Counted from the first letter of the stretch, positions 9,045 through 17,882 are shown. The stretch is DNA of 32,640 nt from Salibacter sp031581065 (GCF_031581065.1 NZ_JAVLBN010000024.1:1-32640); one strand, 5' to 3'. The notes: generated by a model not told the origin, from the sequence alone. Numbers and translations: made by a program.

Positions 9045-9090
9045 AGCAGCAATATTAACCCTGAATTCTCTTTTTTATTGTAAAAACAGT

Positions 9091-9098
9091 CAAATTTA
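9091..9098 (-). promoter_or_regulatory. -7 promoter box TAAATTTG before porZ-recO
   Basis: On the minus strand the bases read TAAATTTG, an exact TAnnTTTG box 47 bases before the porZ start codon. The nearest TTG lies only 13 bases upstream, shorter than usual, so the -33 element is uncertain. Confidence 0.35.
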
Positions 9099-9246
9099 AA
9101 TTAAATAAGTACAACTGGCTTATATTCAATATTTAAAACTAACTTTTTATAAAATTGATTATTATCAAAAATTAACCACCTAATACTAGCGAAGACCTTG
9201 AATCAAACAAAGACACTCATTTGAGGTCAATTTTAAAAAAACCGGC

Positions 9247-9262
9247 TGTTTCACGTGAAACA
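9247..9262. other. parS, ParB-binding centromere site (perfect)
   Basis: TGTTTCACGTGAAACA is a perfect 16-base palindrome identical to the bacterial parS consensus. It lies two bases beyond the mnmG stop codon, between mnmG and porZ. parS sites load ParB (Spo0J) for chromosome segregation and cluster near the replication origin. Confidence 0.92.
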
Positions 9263-9264
9263 TA

Positions 9265-11136
9265 TCACCTTCCAAGATGTACGAGTAAGACACTAATGTC
9301 TGCAGGTGATACTCCACTAATTCTCGAAGCCTGCGATAACGTTTCTGGTTTAATGTTTGTCATTTTTTCAGCAGCCTCGGCAGACAAAGAACTCAGTTTC
9401 GTGTAATCTATATTATTAGGTATTTTAATATTTTCAAGACGCTTCATTTTATCAGCCATCTCTTTTTCCTTCTCGATGTATCCGGCATACTTCGACTCTA
9501 TCTCAAAAAGCTGAACTTGTTCTTTATTGATGTTTTCCTTTTCGATAAACTTTTTAAGATTTTCAGATCCATCAATAATATCATTTAGCTGAAGTTGTGG
9601 CCTATTAACGAGTGAAATTAATTTCACTTTTTGGTTGAGTTTGCTCGTGTTTTTTTCCTCTAAAATCGGGTTGATTTCTTCAGGAACAGCACTTTCTTTT
9701 TCGAGGAAATCCTGAAGTTTTTGCTTTCCTTCGAGCTTTGAATCAAGATTGCGGATTCTACTATCATCTACTAATCCCATCTCGTGTGCTTTGCGAGAGA
9801 GGCGTTCGTCTGCATTATCCTGGCGAAGTAAGATTCGGTATTCTGCTCTACTGGTAAACATCCTGTAGGGTTCTTCGGTCCCTTTTGTAATAAGATCATC
9901 AATCAATACACCAATATATGCTTCATCCCGAGATAAGATAAACGGATCTTTTTCCTGAATTTTTAATGCTGCATTAATACCAGCCATCAATCCCTGGCAT
10001 CCGGCTTCTTCGTATCCGGTTGTTCCGTTTATTTGTCCGGCAAAATAAAGTCCGTCAACTAGCTTCGTTTCTAAGGTATATTTTAATTGAGTTGGTGGAA
10101 AATAATCGTACTCGATGGCGTAGCCGGGTCTGAATATTTTGGCTTTCTCAAAACCTTTAATTTCACGAATCGCTTTGAACTGAATTTCTTCAGGCAGACT
10201 TGTACTAAATCCATTGACGTAAACTTCAACCGTTTCCCAGCCTTCGGGTTCAACGAAAACCTGGTGTCGATTTCGATCTGCGAAACGATGGATTTTATCT
10301 TCAATACTGGGGCAATATCTCGGTCCTATACTTTGAATAGTTCCATTGAACATAGGGCTTCTATCAAAGCCTTCTCGAAGTATATCGTGTACAATAGAAT
10401 TTGTATAAGTAATGTGACAACTTCTCTGTTTATTCAATGGAGATGTATCATCAGAAAAGGAGAATTTACCAGGTTCTTCATCACCCTTTTGTTCTTCCAT
10501 TACAGAATAATCTAAAGAGCGACCATCAACTCTTGGTGGTGTGCCGGTTTTCATTCTACCCGACTCAAATCCGAATTCTTCGAGTTGTTCGGTCATCCCG
10601 TAAGAAGCTTTTTCTCCTGAACGACCACCACCCATTTGTTTATCGCCAATATGAATTAAACCATTGAGAAAAGTTCCGCTAGAAACAATAACAGATTTAC
10701 AGGAAATCTCAATTCCGAGTCCAGTCTTAACACCTTTAATCTTTCCATTTTCAACAATCAAGGCATTAACCATATCCTGCCAAAATTCAACATTGGGTGT
10801 TTGCTCGAGCATCAACCTCCAAATGTTATTGAACATGCTTCGGTCGTTTTGTGTTCTTGGAGACCACATTGCGGGACCTTTAGATCGGTTCAACATTCTG
10901 AACTGGATAGCACTTTTATCAGCGACTATTGCACTGTATCCACCTAGAGCATCAATTTCTCTAAGGATCTGACCTTTTGCTACACCGCCCATAGCAGGGT
11001 TACAACTCAACTGAGCTGTTCGTGTCATATCCATGGTAACCATTAAAACTTTAGAGCCCATTTTAGCAGCTCCAACTGCAGCTTCACATCCTGCATGACC
11101 TGCACCTACTACAACTACATCGTAACTATCAATCAT
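9265..11136 (-). CDS. mnmG: MnmG (GidA), tRNA uridine-5-carboxymethylaminomethyl modification enzyme
   Basis: The 623-residue length is normal for the family. With MnmE it uses FAD, methylene-tetrahydrofolate and GTP hydrolysis to make the cmnm5 modification at U34 of certain tRNAs. Visible marks are the FAD Rossmann motif GAGHAG (residues 11-16), SCNPAMGGVAKG, SSGTFLNG with MGGGRSGE, the family signature region RMKTGTPPR, and a C-terminal MnmE/tRNA-binding helical domain ending ISGVSPADISVLLVHLGR. It follows ybeY by three bases and is the last gene of the DUF4175-ybeY-mnmG operon. A parS site lies on each side, one next to its stop codon and one just before its start inside the ybeY end. Confidence 0.97.
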   Translation of the reverse strand: MIDSYDVVVVGAGHAGCEAAVGAAKMGSKVLMVTMDMTRTAQLSCNPAMGGVAKGQILREIDALGGYSAIVADKSAIQFRMLNRSKGPAMWSPRTQNDRSMFNNIWRLMLEQTPNVEFWQDMVNALIVENGKIKGVKTGLGIEISCKSVIVSSGTFLNGLIHIGDKQMGGGRSGEKASYGMTEQLEEFGFESGRMKTGTPPRVDGRSLDYSVMEEQKGDEEPGKFSFSDDTSPLNKQRSCHITYTNSIVHDILREGFDRSPMFNGTIQSIGPRYCPSIEDKIHRFADRNRHQVFVEPEGWETVEVYVNGFSTSLPEEIQFKAIREIKGFEKAKIFRPGYAIEYDYFPPTQLKYTLETKLVDGLYFAGQINGTTGYEEAGCQGLMAGINAALKIQEKDPFILSRDEAYIGVLIDDLITKGTEEPYRMFTSRAEYRILLRQDNADERLSRKAHEMGLVDDSRIRNLDSKLEGKQKLQDFLEKESAVPEEINPILEEKNTSKLNQKVKLISLVNRPQLQLNDIIDGSENLKKFIEKENINKEQVQLFEIESKYAGYIEKEKEMADKMKRLENIKIPNNIDYTKLSSLSAEAAEKMTNIKPETLSQASRISGVSPADISVLLVHLGR

Positions 11137-11139
11137 AAA

Positions 11140-11565
11140 TCAATGTTTCACGTGGAACAATTCAATGTAATCATCTTCCTTTTCTCGCATTAATAATTTC
11201 TCTGATGAAGAGTGATCGTCATAACCTATAAGGTGTAAAACACCATGAATTACAACTCGTAAAAATTCATTTTTGAAAGAAGCAGAATCTGAACTATTGT
11301 CCTGTATTCTTTCGAGGCTGATAAAAATATCACCATTTATCGTGTTGTCTACAACTTCATCAAAAGTGATAATGTCAGTAAAATAATCATGATTGAGAAA
11401 ATCTTTATTAATTCTCAACAACTCTTCATCATCGACAAAAGTATAAGATATTATTCCGGTTTTTCTTTTTTCACGGTCGATTACTCTTTTGATCCAAACT
11501 TCAATTTCATCGAGATTAAAAGGTAGTGATTGTTTAGAATGAAAGGAAATATTAATTCGATTCAT
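11140..11565 (-). CDS. ybeY: YbeY endoribonuclease / rRNA maturation factor
   Basis: YbeY is a metal-dependent RNase needed for 16S rRNA 3' processing and ribosome quality control. The zinc signature HGVLHLIGYDDH lies near residue 105-117 of this 141-residue form, and FNHDYFTDIITFDE-type residues (DFLNHDYFTDIITFD) precede it. A longer frame starts at 11613, but the ATG at 11563-11565 is preferred. It begins MNRINISFHSKQ like other family members, and it overlaps the upstream gene's end by 14 bases, typical of coupled genes. The last residues FHVKH are encoded by a parS site, so the protein end and the centromere site share bases. Confidence 0.92.
   Translation of the reverse strand: MNRINISFHSKQSLPFNLDEIEVWIKRVIDREKRKTGIISYTFVDDEELLRINKDFLNHDYFTDIITFDEVVDNTINGDIFISLERIQDNSSDSASFKNEFLRVVIHGVLHLIGYDDHSSSEKLLMREKEDDYIELFHVKH
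11144..11159. other. parS-like ParB-binding site, one mismatch
   Basis: TGTTTCACGTGGAACA matches 15 of 16 consensus bases (A to G at position 12). It overlaps the last codons of ybeY, starting two bases upstream (on the minus strand) of its stop, and lies 7 bases before the mnmG ATG. It is 1.9 kb from the perfect parS at 9247, and the pair fits an origin-proximal parS cluster. Confidence 0.85.
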
Positions 11566-14500
11566 CGAGTAAATATTTATCAATTTTTCCGCGATAATAC
11601 GGATTGAAATCAAGTAGGCCTCCTCTAAATAACTCGGCTTCTTTTTCCTTTTCCTTTAAATATTTTTGAAGGTAATCAGGAACTGTCTCTTGAGTTAAAT
11701 TACTCGATTTACTCTCTCGTTCTTTTTTCTTGCCCTGTTGACGAATACTTTCCTCAACTTCGAGCATCTTGGTCAGTATCTCCTGTTGTCTGCGGAGTGT
11801 TTCTTCATCGATCTTCTTTTCTAAAATATCGCGTTCATTCTCTTCCATCTTTTGATCGAGCTTCTTGAGCTGATCTCCTGCTTTTGTTCCCTCTTGATCG
11901 TTTTGAATCTTACGCAATGTTTCACGAAGAGATTTTTGTCTGCCCATCATTTTACCTATTTCCTCAGACATTCTAGGTGAACCTTGCTGACCTTTCTTCT
12001 TTCCTTTTTTTCCACCGGGGCTACCTTGCTCCATTTGCTTTTTGAGTTTTTCCATGTTTTTGGAAAGCTCTTTTTGCATCTGCTTCATTTTCTTCATTCC
12101 GGGTTTTGAACCTTTTCCACTACCAGGTTTATTGCACTGATTCTGACCAAACTTTTGCTTGGACATTTGTTTTTGCATTTGTTCAAGCATTTCACCTATC
12201 ATTAAGGCTAAGTTATTGAAGCTTGTCATTGCTTCCTGCGACTCCATCAACCCTTTGCTCTGTTTCCTGTCAGCATAATTATCGACACTTGAAGCTATGC
12301 TCTCATCAATGATTTTCATCTCTTTATTAATGATTGGATCGAGGAAAAATGCCTTTTTGGCTAAAGCTCTCAATGAATCTTCAACTACTTGTACATCCTC
12401 ACCAATATCATGTTGATTTTCAATAACTGAAACATAACGTGGATCTTTGCTTTTTAAAATCTTCATAGAATCGATAACGGCTTCTTGTCTAAAACTTAAT
12501 TCGATAAGATTTTCTTGAATTTGACGAAGTGTTTCAATATTCATCTCCATCTGCTTGCTGGATTGCATGGATAAAGATTGACCCATTTTTTGTTCGAGTT
12601 CCTTCATCATTTCAGCAGATTTAGACTGGCTCTTTTTTCCCTGCTTCTTATTGCCTTGCTTCATTTGTTGAGAGGCATTCTTCATCTCTTTATCAATTCC
12701 CTCTTTTTTATCACCTGTAGAAAGCTCATCCATATCGAGTTCTTGAGCTTTCTTTTCCGTTTCATCGAGCTTTTTCTTGAAATCGTCAAACTCTTTGTTC
12801 AGAGAGTCTTGTTTAGCAGCATTTTCTTCAGGAGAGCTTTTGTCATCATTTTGAAGTTTCTCCTGTTCTTCTCTAATTTTTTGTAAATCCTCTTTCAATT
12901 GATTGAAATCGTTTTCAACCTTTAATCGCTCAAATAATTCGAGGTTGCGATCGAGTTGCTCGTTTAGTTCTTCTGGTGAAAGCTCTTCCATCTTTTCGAG
13001 AAGTTCCTCTTTATTCATCTTTTCGAGCATTTCATCCATCTCTTTCATTTTCTTTTTAAAGTCCTCATCAGCTATTTCATCGAACAACTCATTTAACTTT
13101 TGTTGTTTCTCGAGAATTTCTTCATTGAGTTTGGTGTTTTGTTTCCTAAAGTTATTGAGTTCCTCATTCTTCTTTTTGAGATTCTCTGCCTCTTCCTGGA
13201 TGTTTTTTCGTTCGTTCATTAGCTCTTTGAACTTCTTTTTATCACTCCAGTCAGATTTTTCTTTTTGCAAAAGTTGATCTTTGAAATCCTTCAACTTCTT
13301 GTCTAACTTTTTAGCTTTATCAGAAAGTTGTTCTATTTCACTTTCTAAATTATTTTCTTTTTCATTTTGAAGTTTACTTACCTTTTCTCTGTCTGATTTT
13401 GCAATCACGAAAAGTTTAGAAAAAGACTCTTTGTAGCCATTAACAACATCATTATCTGAAACTTTAAATTTTATGTTTGTTGCTTCTTTATAAGCAGAAT
13501 CGTTGATATTCAACGAATAAAAGAACCTGCCTTCTTTGAAACCATCAAATTCAATCGGTTCTGACCGTCCATTATCAAAAACTGCAGAAATACTTTTAAT
13601 ACCGTGATCATCTTTAAACTCACCAGAGAAATAGAAAACATTGAGATTTACACTATCGCGCACCATCTCAACTTGAATTTTAGGAGCTAAATCCTTTTCT
13701 ACATTTATTTTAAAATCTGAAACTACTGTATCAGAAACAGAAACACCATGAACAATAAGGTCATAAGAAACATCAGATTTTATTGTGTTATCCTTATCGA
13801 TAAAAAGATTAGTTGCATTATCGGTCAGAACCGTAGCTGAATCAACGTTTTCCATATCGAGCTCCCAGGAAACCAGCGAGCCTTCGGGTATCACAATTTC
13901 AGATAAGCCGTTTTTCGTTACACTCTTTCCATTTTCGATATGTGAAGGATATTGTATCTTGTATTTGAAACTATTGAGTTGGGGAACAGCTAATACATTA
14001 ACACTATAAGATTCACTTTGAAACTCTCCATCATTGAAAACAAAACTGAAATCATTCTCAATATTCTCAATCGTTAGAGAAAAGACACCGGCCTCCTTTT
14101 GATCCATTCTCCAGGATCCTCTACTATCTTTGAGAAACAACTTAGTTGGAATTTCCTTACCTTCAAGACTTACATTTATAGTTAAATCTTGTCCCTTTTT
14201 AACATTCAAATCAGTATTCTTTAATTGAAAGTCATAAGGAGCCATTTTATCAAAAGGAATATTGTACTGTATATAATGCTGAGTGGAACTGGAAAAAATT
14301 GAGGGATTTAAAAAATAAATAATTCCGCAAATAAGGATGACTCCAAATAGATAAGGAGCAATTTTCCAGTTCAGTTTAACATTGATAGCCTGCTCAAAAG
14401 GGACAGGAGATAATTCTTTAGCTCTTTTATCAACCATAGCAAGTGCAAGAGCATTATTATCTTCTTTGACAAGAAGCAGCGCATTTAAAAGTTTATCATC

Positions 14501-14815
14501 TACATCACTAAAATGTTGACCAATTATTGTTGCAGCTTTATCGTAGCTCAAGCCCTGCTTAGGAACGAAAAGCTTGTAGGATGGTAGAGCAATATATTTT
14601 ATTAACACAAAAATAAAGGCAGCAACGAAAACAATTAATCCCGTGAGTCTAACACTACCGGGCAAACGGAAAAAGTACTCTGAAACCGCGAGTATTAAGA
14701 ACAATCCTCCCAATAAAGCCGTACCGATAATTGTACCCTTTAACAATTCATTTAGATAGAATTTACGGGTAAAATCATCTAACTTTTGAATTAATTTGCT
14801 ATTTACTTTAGACAT
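11552..14815 (-). CDS. DUF4175-family large membrane protein with long coiled coil
   Basis: This 1087-residue protein belongs to a Bacteroidota family usually named DUF4175, found upstream of ybeY and mnmG. Two membrane helices lie close together near residues 28-48 and 54-75, with a third near 152-170 (YLFGVILICGIIYFL). A periplasmic-looking beta-rich part follows (about 190-465). A very long charged coiled coil rich in Glu, Lys, Gln and Met then runs from about 470 to 1050, including blocks such as KKMKEMDEMLEKMNKEELLE and a Gly/Lys-rich stretch GKGSKPGMKKMKQMQKELSK. The function is unknown; a scaffold or envelope-organising role is only inference. The frame is intact, and its stop overlaps the ybeY start by 14 bases. 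Two dispersed GGTCAGAACC words lie 266 bases apart (13557 and 13823). Confidence 0.75.
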   Translation of the reverse strand: MSKVNSKLIQKLDDFTRKFYLNELLKGTIIGTALLGGLFLILAVSEYFFRLPGSVRLTGLIVFVAAFIFVLIKYIALPSYKLFVPKQGLSYDKAATIIGQHFSDVDDKLLNALLLVKEDNNALALAMVDKRAKELSPVPFEQAINVKLNWKIAPYLFGVILICGIIYFLNPSIFSSSTQHYIQYNIPFDKMAPYDFQLKNTDLNVKKGQDLTINVSLEGKEIPTKLFLKDSRGSWRMDQKEAGVFSLTIENIENDFSFVFNDGEFQSESYSVNVLAVPQLNSFKYKIQYPSHIENGKSVTKNGLSEIVIPEGSLVSWELDMENVDSATVLTDNATNLFIDKDNTIKSDVSYDLIVHGVSVSDTVVSDFKINVEKDLAPKIQVEMVRDSVNLNVFYFSGEFKDDHGIKSISAVFDNGRSEPIEFDGFKEGRFFYSLNINDSAYKEATNIKFKVSDNDVVNGYKESFSKLFVIAKSDREKVSKLQNEKENNLESEIEQLSDKAKKLDKKLKDFKDQLLQKEKSDWSDKKKFKELMNERKNIQEEAENLKKKNEELNNFRKQNTKLNEEILEKQQKLNELFDEIADEDFKKKMKEMDEMLEKMNKEELLEKMEELSPEELNEQLDRNLELFERLKVENDFNQLKEDLQKIREEQEKLQNDDKSSPEENAAKQDSLNKEFDDFKKKLDETEKKAQELDMDELSTGDKKEGIDKEMKNASQQMKQGNKKQGKKSQSKSAEMMKELEQKMGQSLSMQSSKQMEMNIETLRQIQENLIELSFRQEAVIDSMKILKSKDPRYVSVIENQHDIGEDVQVVEDSLRALAKKAFFLDPIINKEMKIIDESIASSVDNYADRKQSKGLMESQEAMTSFNNLALMIGEMLEQMQKQMSKQKFGQNQCNKPGSGKGSKPGMKKMKQMQKELSKNMEKLKKQMEQGSPGGKKGKKKGQQGSPRMSEEIGKMMGRQKSLRETLRKIQNDQEGTKAGDQLKKLDQKMEENERDILEKKIDEETLRRQQEILTKMLEVEESIRQQGKKKERESKSSNLTQETVPDYLQKYLKEKEKEAELFRGGLLDFNPYYRGKIDKYLLDESN

Positions 14816-14827
14816 TCGTTACTTTTG
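14795..14827 (+). promoter_or_regulatory. Bacteroidota promoter TTTG-N21-TACTTTTG
   Basis: TTTG (14795-14798) and an exact TAnnTTTG box, TACTTTTG (14820-14827), are separated by 21 bases, which fits the Bacteroidota -33/-7 pattern. It would start transcription about 35-40 bases before the outer-membrane protein gene. The -33 element sits inside the start of the divergent DUF4175 gene. Confidence 0.65.
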
Positions 14828-14871
14828 CTGCTTTCAACTCGCTTACCATCACAATTTTAAACCTTACAAAC

Positions 14872-15810
14872 ATGAACCTTAATTATCCCAAAATGGTTAA
14901 GCGCATCTCAATCATACGCCAAATTTCGTTGATTGTTGTTGCATTGTCAATATTCTCAACAACATATTCACAATTATGGACGAGATACCGCACTGAAATA
15001 TTTTTTGGTGGCGGAGCCAGTCAAATGCTATCTGACCTTGGAGGAGGACCTGAAGCTGGCAGAAATGACATTAGAGACATGAATCTCGAAGCTACGAATT
15101 ATGCTGCTACTGTAGGTGTTCGTTACAAAATCAGCGACTATGTTAGTGGAAGGATGAGTTTTTCTTACCTACAAACTTTGGCAAGTGATGAATACACAGA
15201 AAATCCAGGCCGGGCGAATAGAAACCTCTCTGCAAGAACAAATATTTTTGAATTTTCTCCTATGATAGAGTTTTATCTACTCAAGGAAAATATTCCTATG
15301 AATAAAACATTAGGTAGACGCTATCGCCATTACGGCCAGGGTGGAGATTTTTCAATTTATGTAGCAACCGGTTTTACAACGCTTTACTTTAATCCGCAAG
15401 CACAACTCAATGGAACATGGCATGATCTACAACCTCTTGGTACTGAAGGTCAGGGACTAGAAACAGGAAACGGAAAATACAGTAGATTTACATTTGGTTT
15501 GCCTGTTGGTATTGGTTTCAAATACAGCATGACTCGCCACTGGTCAATATCACTAGAAGGACAAGCGAGATTTACAGCAACTGATTACCTGGACGATGTG
15601 AGTACAGACTACTACGACAATCAGGAAATTCGAGAGGCTTACGGTCCTGTAGCTGCTGAACTAGCTAATCGCAGATTAGATGGTGGCGGTGGCGAAGGCG
15701 GCATTAGAGGTAATCCTGAGAATAATGATGTTTACATGTTTCTCGAATTTCACCTGAGCAGAAGATTCGATTCAAGTAAACGTAGAGGCGGAATTAGACG
15801 TTCTTTCTAA
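14872..15810 (+). CDS. Outer-membrane beta-barrel protein (DUF6089-like)
   Basis: This is a 312-residue exported protein. The signal peptide is MVKRISIIRQISLIVVALSIF followed by STTYSQ; translation may start at 14872 or at the second ATG, 14893, which gives a more typical leader. The mature part begins with an ELGFFGGGASQMLSDLGG-like strand (here EIFFGGGASQMLSDLGG), a pattern seen in DUF6089 outer-membrane proteins. It continues with amphipathic strands such as YAATVGVRYKISDYVSGRMS and ends with a polar tail, RRGGIRRSF. It is probably a structural barrel protein of the outer membrane; no substrate can be named. It has its own promoter and is followed after 58 bases by gltX. Confidence 0.6.
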   Translation: MNLNYPKMVKRISIIRQISLIVVALSIFSTTYSQLWTRYRTEIFFGGGASQMLSDLGGGPEAGRNDIRDMNLEATNYAATVGVRYKISDYVSGRMSFSYLQTLASDEYTENPGRANRNLSARTNIFEFSPMIEFYLLKENIPMNKTLGRRYRHYGQGGDFSIYVATGFTTLYFNPQAQLNGTWHDLQPLGTEGQGLETGNGKYSRFTFGLPVGIGFKYSMTRHWSISLEGQARFTATDYLDDVSTDYYDNQEIREAYGPVAAELANRRLDGGGGEGGIRGNPENNDVYMFLEFHLSRRFDSSKRRGGIRRSF

Positions 15811-15838
15811 ACCCTCTAGTTCTCTGTTTTTCTATTCA

Positions 15839-15846
15839 TATCTTTG
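15839..15846 (+). promoter_or_regulatory. -7 promoter box TATCTTTG before gltX-folB
   Basis: TATCTTTG matches TAnnTTTG exactly, 22 bases before the gltX ATG. No TTG is seen at the expected -33 position. The leader is A-rich (CAAAAACAAATAAATT) with no Shine-Dalgarno sequence, as usual in this phylum. Confidence 0.45.
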
Positions 15847-15868
15847 CGCGCTCAAAAACAAATAAATT

Positions 15869-17392
15869 ATGAGTGCATCAGTAAGAGTGCGTTTTGCTCC
15901 AAGTCCAACCGGACCACTTCACATGGGTGGTGTGAGAACAGCCCTTTACAATTATCTGTTTGCGAAAAAACAAAACGGGACATTCATTCTCAGGATTGAA
16001 GATACCGATCAAACAAGGTTAGTTGGTAAGGCAGAATCTTATATCAAAGAATCACTTGAATGGTGTGGACTTCAACCTGATGAAAGTCCGTGGAAAGAAG
16101 GAGAATATGGTCCTTACAGGCAATCTGATAGAAAACATTTATACCATCAATACGCTGAGCAACTCATAAAAGAAGACAAAGCATACTACGCTTTCGATAC
16201 AACTGAGGAACTCGATGCAATGCGCGAAAAAGCCAAAAAGGCCAAAATGCCTAACTGGCAATACAACAGCGTTACGCGTAACTCCATGAAAAACTCGCTT
16301 ACTTTATCTGAAGATGAAGTAAATGCGAAACTCGATAACAACGAGCCATACACTATTCGTTTGAAAGTTCCGCGCAATGAAGAGGTTCGTTTTCACGATG
16401 AAATACGTGGTTGGGTAGTTGTGAACTCTTCAAACATTGATGATAAAGTAATTTTTAAAGGTGACGGAATGCCAACTTATCACCTCGCTAACATCGTGGA
16501 TGATCATTTGATGAAAATCACTCACGTAATTCGGGGTGAAGAATGGCTACCATCAGCACCATTGCATGTTTTACTTTATCGTTTCTTGGGATGGGAAGAT
16601 ACAATGCCAACTTTTGCTCACCTTCCACTCATTTTAAAACCAGATGGTAACGGAAAATTGAGCAAGCGCGATGGTGATCGTCTCGGTTTCCCTGTATTTC
16701 CTCTTCAATGGAAGAATGAAGAAACTGGAGAAGTATCAATGGGTTATCGCGAACAGGGATATTTCCCAGAAGCATTTATCAATACGCTCGCTTTCTTGGG
16801 CTGGAATCCGGGAACAAACCAGGAGATATTTACACTGTCAGAACTCGTTGAAGCCTTCTCTCTCGACCGTGTGGGTAAAGCAGGAGCTAAGTTCGATGCA
16901 AAAAAGACAGAATGGTACAACCAGCAATATCTCAGAACCAAGGACAATAAAAAACTTGCTGAATTAATTGAACATCAACTAGTTGATAGTAAAATTAATA
17001 TTGACAAAGAAAGGTTGTATTCCATCATTGAACTCACTAAAGAGAGAGCGACATTTCCTGGTGATATCTTAAAAGAAGCTGAGTTCTTTTTCGAGGCTCC
17101 ATCGACTTACGATGAAAAAACAGTGAGTAAAAAATGGAAAGAAAACACTCCGGAATTACTCAATAAAGTAATAGAACGCTTTGGTGATACTGATTACAGC
17201 GCATCTGAACTGGAAATAGCCTTCAAAGCTATTTTAGAAGACGAATCAATCGGTTTTGGTAAACTGGGTCCGCAACTTCGTGTGGCTCTGACCGGAAAAG
17301 GTATGGGACCTTCTCTATTCCAAATTTGTGAGCTACTGGGTAAAGAAGAAACTGAAGCTCGCATTAAAAGAGCAATTGAGGAGATCAGCTAA
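15869..17392 (+). CDS. gltX: Glutamyl-tRNA synthetase
   Basis: This 507-residue class I aminoacyl-tRNA synthetase charges tRNA-Glu with glutamate in the cytoplasm. The HIGH-type motif is PSPTGPLHMGGVRTAL near residues 11-26, and the KMSKS-type loop is KLSKRDG near residue 266-272. The YHLANIVDDHLMKITHVIRGEEW segment, which lies before the second motif, is also conserved. The C-terminal helical anticodon-binding part is complete, ending with GPQLRVALTGKGMGPSLFQI. Whether it also mischarges tRNA-Gln (a non-discriminating enzyme feeding GatCAB) cannot be told. Its stop codon overlaps the folB start by one base. A GGCTCTGACC word is at 17284-17293. Confidence 0.97.
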   Translation: MSASVRVRFAPSPTGPLHMGGVRTALYNYLFAKKQNGTFILRIEDTDQTRLVGKAESYIKESLEWCGLQPDESPWKEGEYGPYRQSDRKHLYHQYAEQLIKEDKAYYAFDTTEELDAMREKAKKAKMPNWQYNSVTRNSMKNSLTLSEDEVNAKLDNNEPYTIRLKVPRNEEVRFHDEIRGWVVVNSSNIDDKVIFKGDGMPTYHLANIVDDHLMKITHVIRGEEWLPSAPLHVLLYRFLGWEDTMPTFAHLPLILKPDGNGKLSKRDGDRLGFPVFPLQWKNEETGEVSMGYREQGYFPEAFINTLAFLGWNPGTNQEIFTLSELVEAFSLDRVGKAGAKFDAKKTEWYNQQYLRTKDNKKLAELIEHQLVDSKINIDKERLYSIIELTKERATFPGDILKEAEFFFEAPSTYDEKTVSKKWKENTPELLNKVIERFGDTDYSASELEIAFKAILEDESIGFGKLGPQLRVALTGKGMGPSLFQICELLGKEETEARIKRAIEEIS

Positions 17393-17742
17393 TGAATCAA
17401 ATCAATATTGAAGGAATAAAAGTATATGCCTATCACGGATGCATTGATGAAGAAGCTAAAGTTGGCGGGTATTTTACCGTTGATGTAGAAGTAATTGGTG
17501 ATTTTTCAAAGGCAATAGAAACTGATGATTTAAAATATGCTTTTGATTATGTGACAGTTAGCAGGATGGTAACCATCGAAATGCAACACAGGTGTAATTT
17601 GATTGAAAAAGCCGCTCAAAACATACTGAACGCCATTAAACGTCATTACGTACAGGCAAAAGATGTAAAAGTTAAAGTAACAAAGCACAGAGCCCCAATA
17701 GAATTAGATGTTGAGCAGGTAAGTGTGATTGTACAAGGCTAA
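17392..17742 (+). CDS. folB: Dihydroneopterin aldolase
   Basis: This 116-residue protein is the usual length for FolB, which splits 7,8-dihydroneopterin to 6-hydroxymethyl-dihydropterin in folate synthesis. It opens NQINIEGIKVYAYHGCIDEEAKVGGYFTVD, matching the family start 'GYHGVxPEExxxGQxF', although the common Gln is Gly here. DDLKYAFDYVTV and HRCNLIEKAAQNI, holding the catalytic Glu/Tyr region, follow, and the end is KVTKHRAPIELDVEQVSV. Start and gltX stop share one base, so translation is probably coupled. Confidence 0.9.
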   Translation: MNQINIEGIKVYAYHGCIDEEAKVGGYFTVDVEVIGDFSKAIETDDLKYAFDYVTVSRMVTIEMQHRCNLIEKAAQNILNAIKRHYVQAKDVKVKVTKHRAPIELDVEQVSVIVQG

Positions 17743-17758
17743 AATATTATTACATTTG
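17729..17758 (+). promoter_or_regulatory. tRNA-Cys promoter TTG-N19-TACATTTG
   Basis: TTG (17729-17731) and an exact TACATTTG box (17751-17758) are separated by 19 bases, the standard spacing. The predicted start is about two bases before the mature tRNA. The -33 element overlaps the end of folB. Confidence 0.65.
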
Positions 17759-17766
17759 CACCGCAT

Positions 17767-17837
17767 GGTCGCGTGGCCGAGTGGCTAGGCAGAGGTCTGC
17801 AAAACCTTGTACAGCGGTTCGAATCCGCTCGCGACCT
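17767..17837 (+). tRNA. tRNA-Cys (anticodon GCA)
   Basis: A complete cloverleaf can be drawn. The acceptor GGTCGCG (17767-17773) pairs with CGCGACC (17830-17836). The D stem GCC pairs with GGC (17776-17778/17788-17790). The anticodon stem GAGGT pairs with ACCTT (one G-U), with loop CTGCAAA giving anticodon GCA at 17799-17801. The T stem AGCGG pairs with CCGCT around TTCGAAT. The discriminator base is T, as required for cysteine identity. No CCA is encoded. Confidence 0.97.
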
Positions 17838-17847
17838 CAAAAACTGT

Positions 17848-17882
17848 AAACCCGATGACAAAAAATGTCCATCGGGTTTTTT
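17848..17882 (+). terminator. Rho-independent terminator after tRNA-Cys
   Basis: AAACCCGATG (17848-17857) pairs perfectly with CATCGGGTTT (17870-17879) and is followed by a T-run. The stem can extend inward by ACA/TGT with a bulged base. It lies 10 bases after the tRNA end. Confidence 0.88.

Noticed and set aside
9063..9240. AT-rich gap next to parS as a possible replication origin
   Set aside because: No cluster of TTATCCACA-type DnaA boxes is visible; only AT-richness and the parS neighbour point to it.
9700..13300. Very frequent CTCGA/TCGAG words
   Set aside because: They fall on Leu-Glu and Leu-Asp codon pairs read as CTC-GAN in the minus-strand genes, so codon preference explains them, unlike the GGTCAGARCC word.
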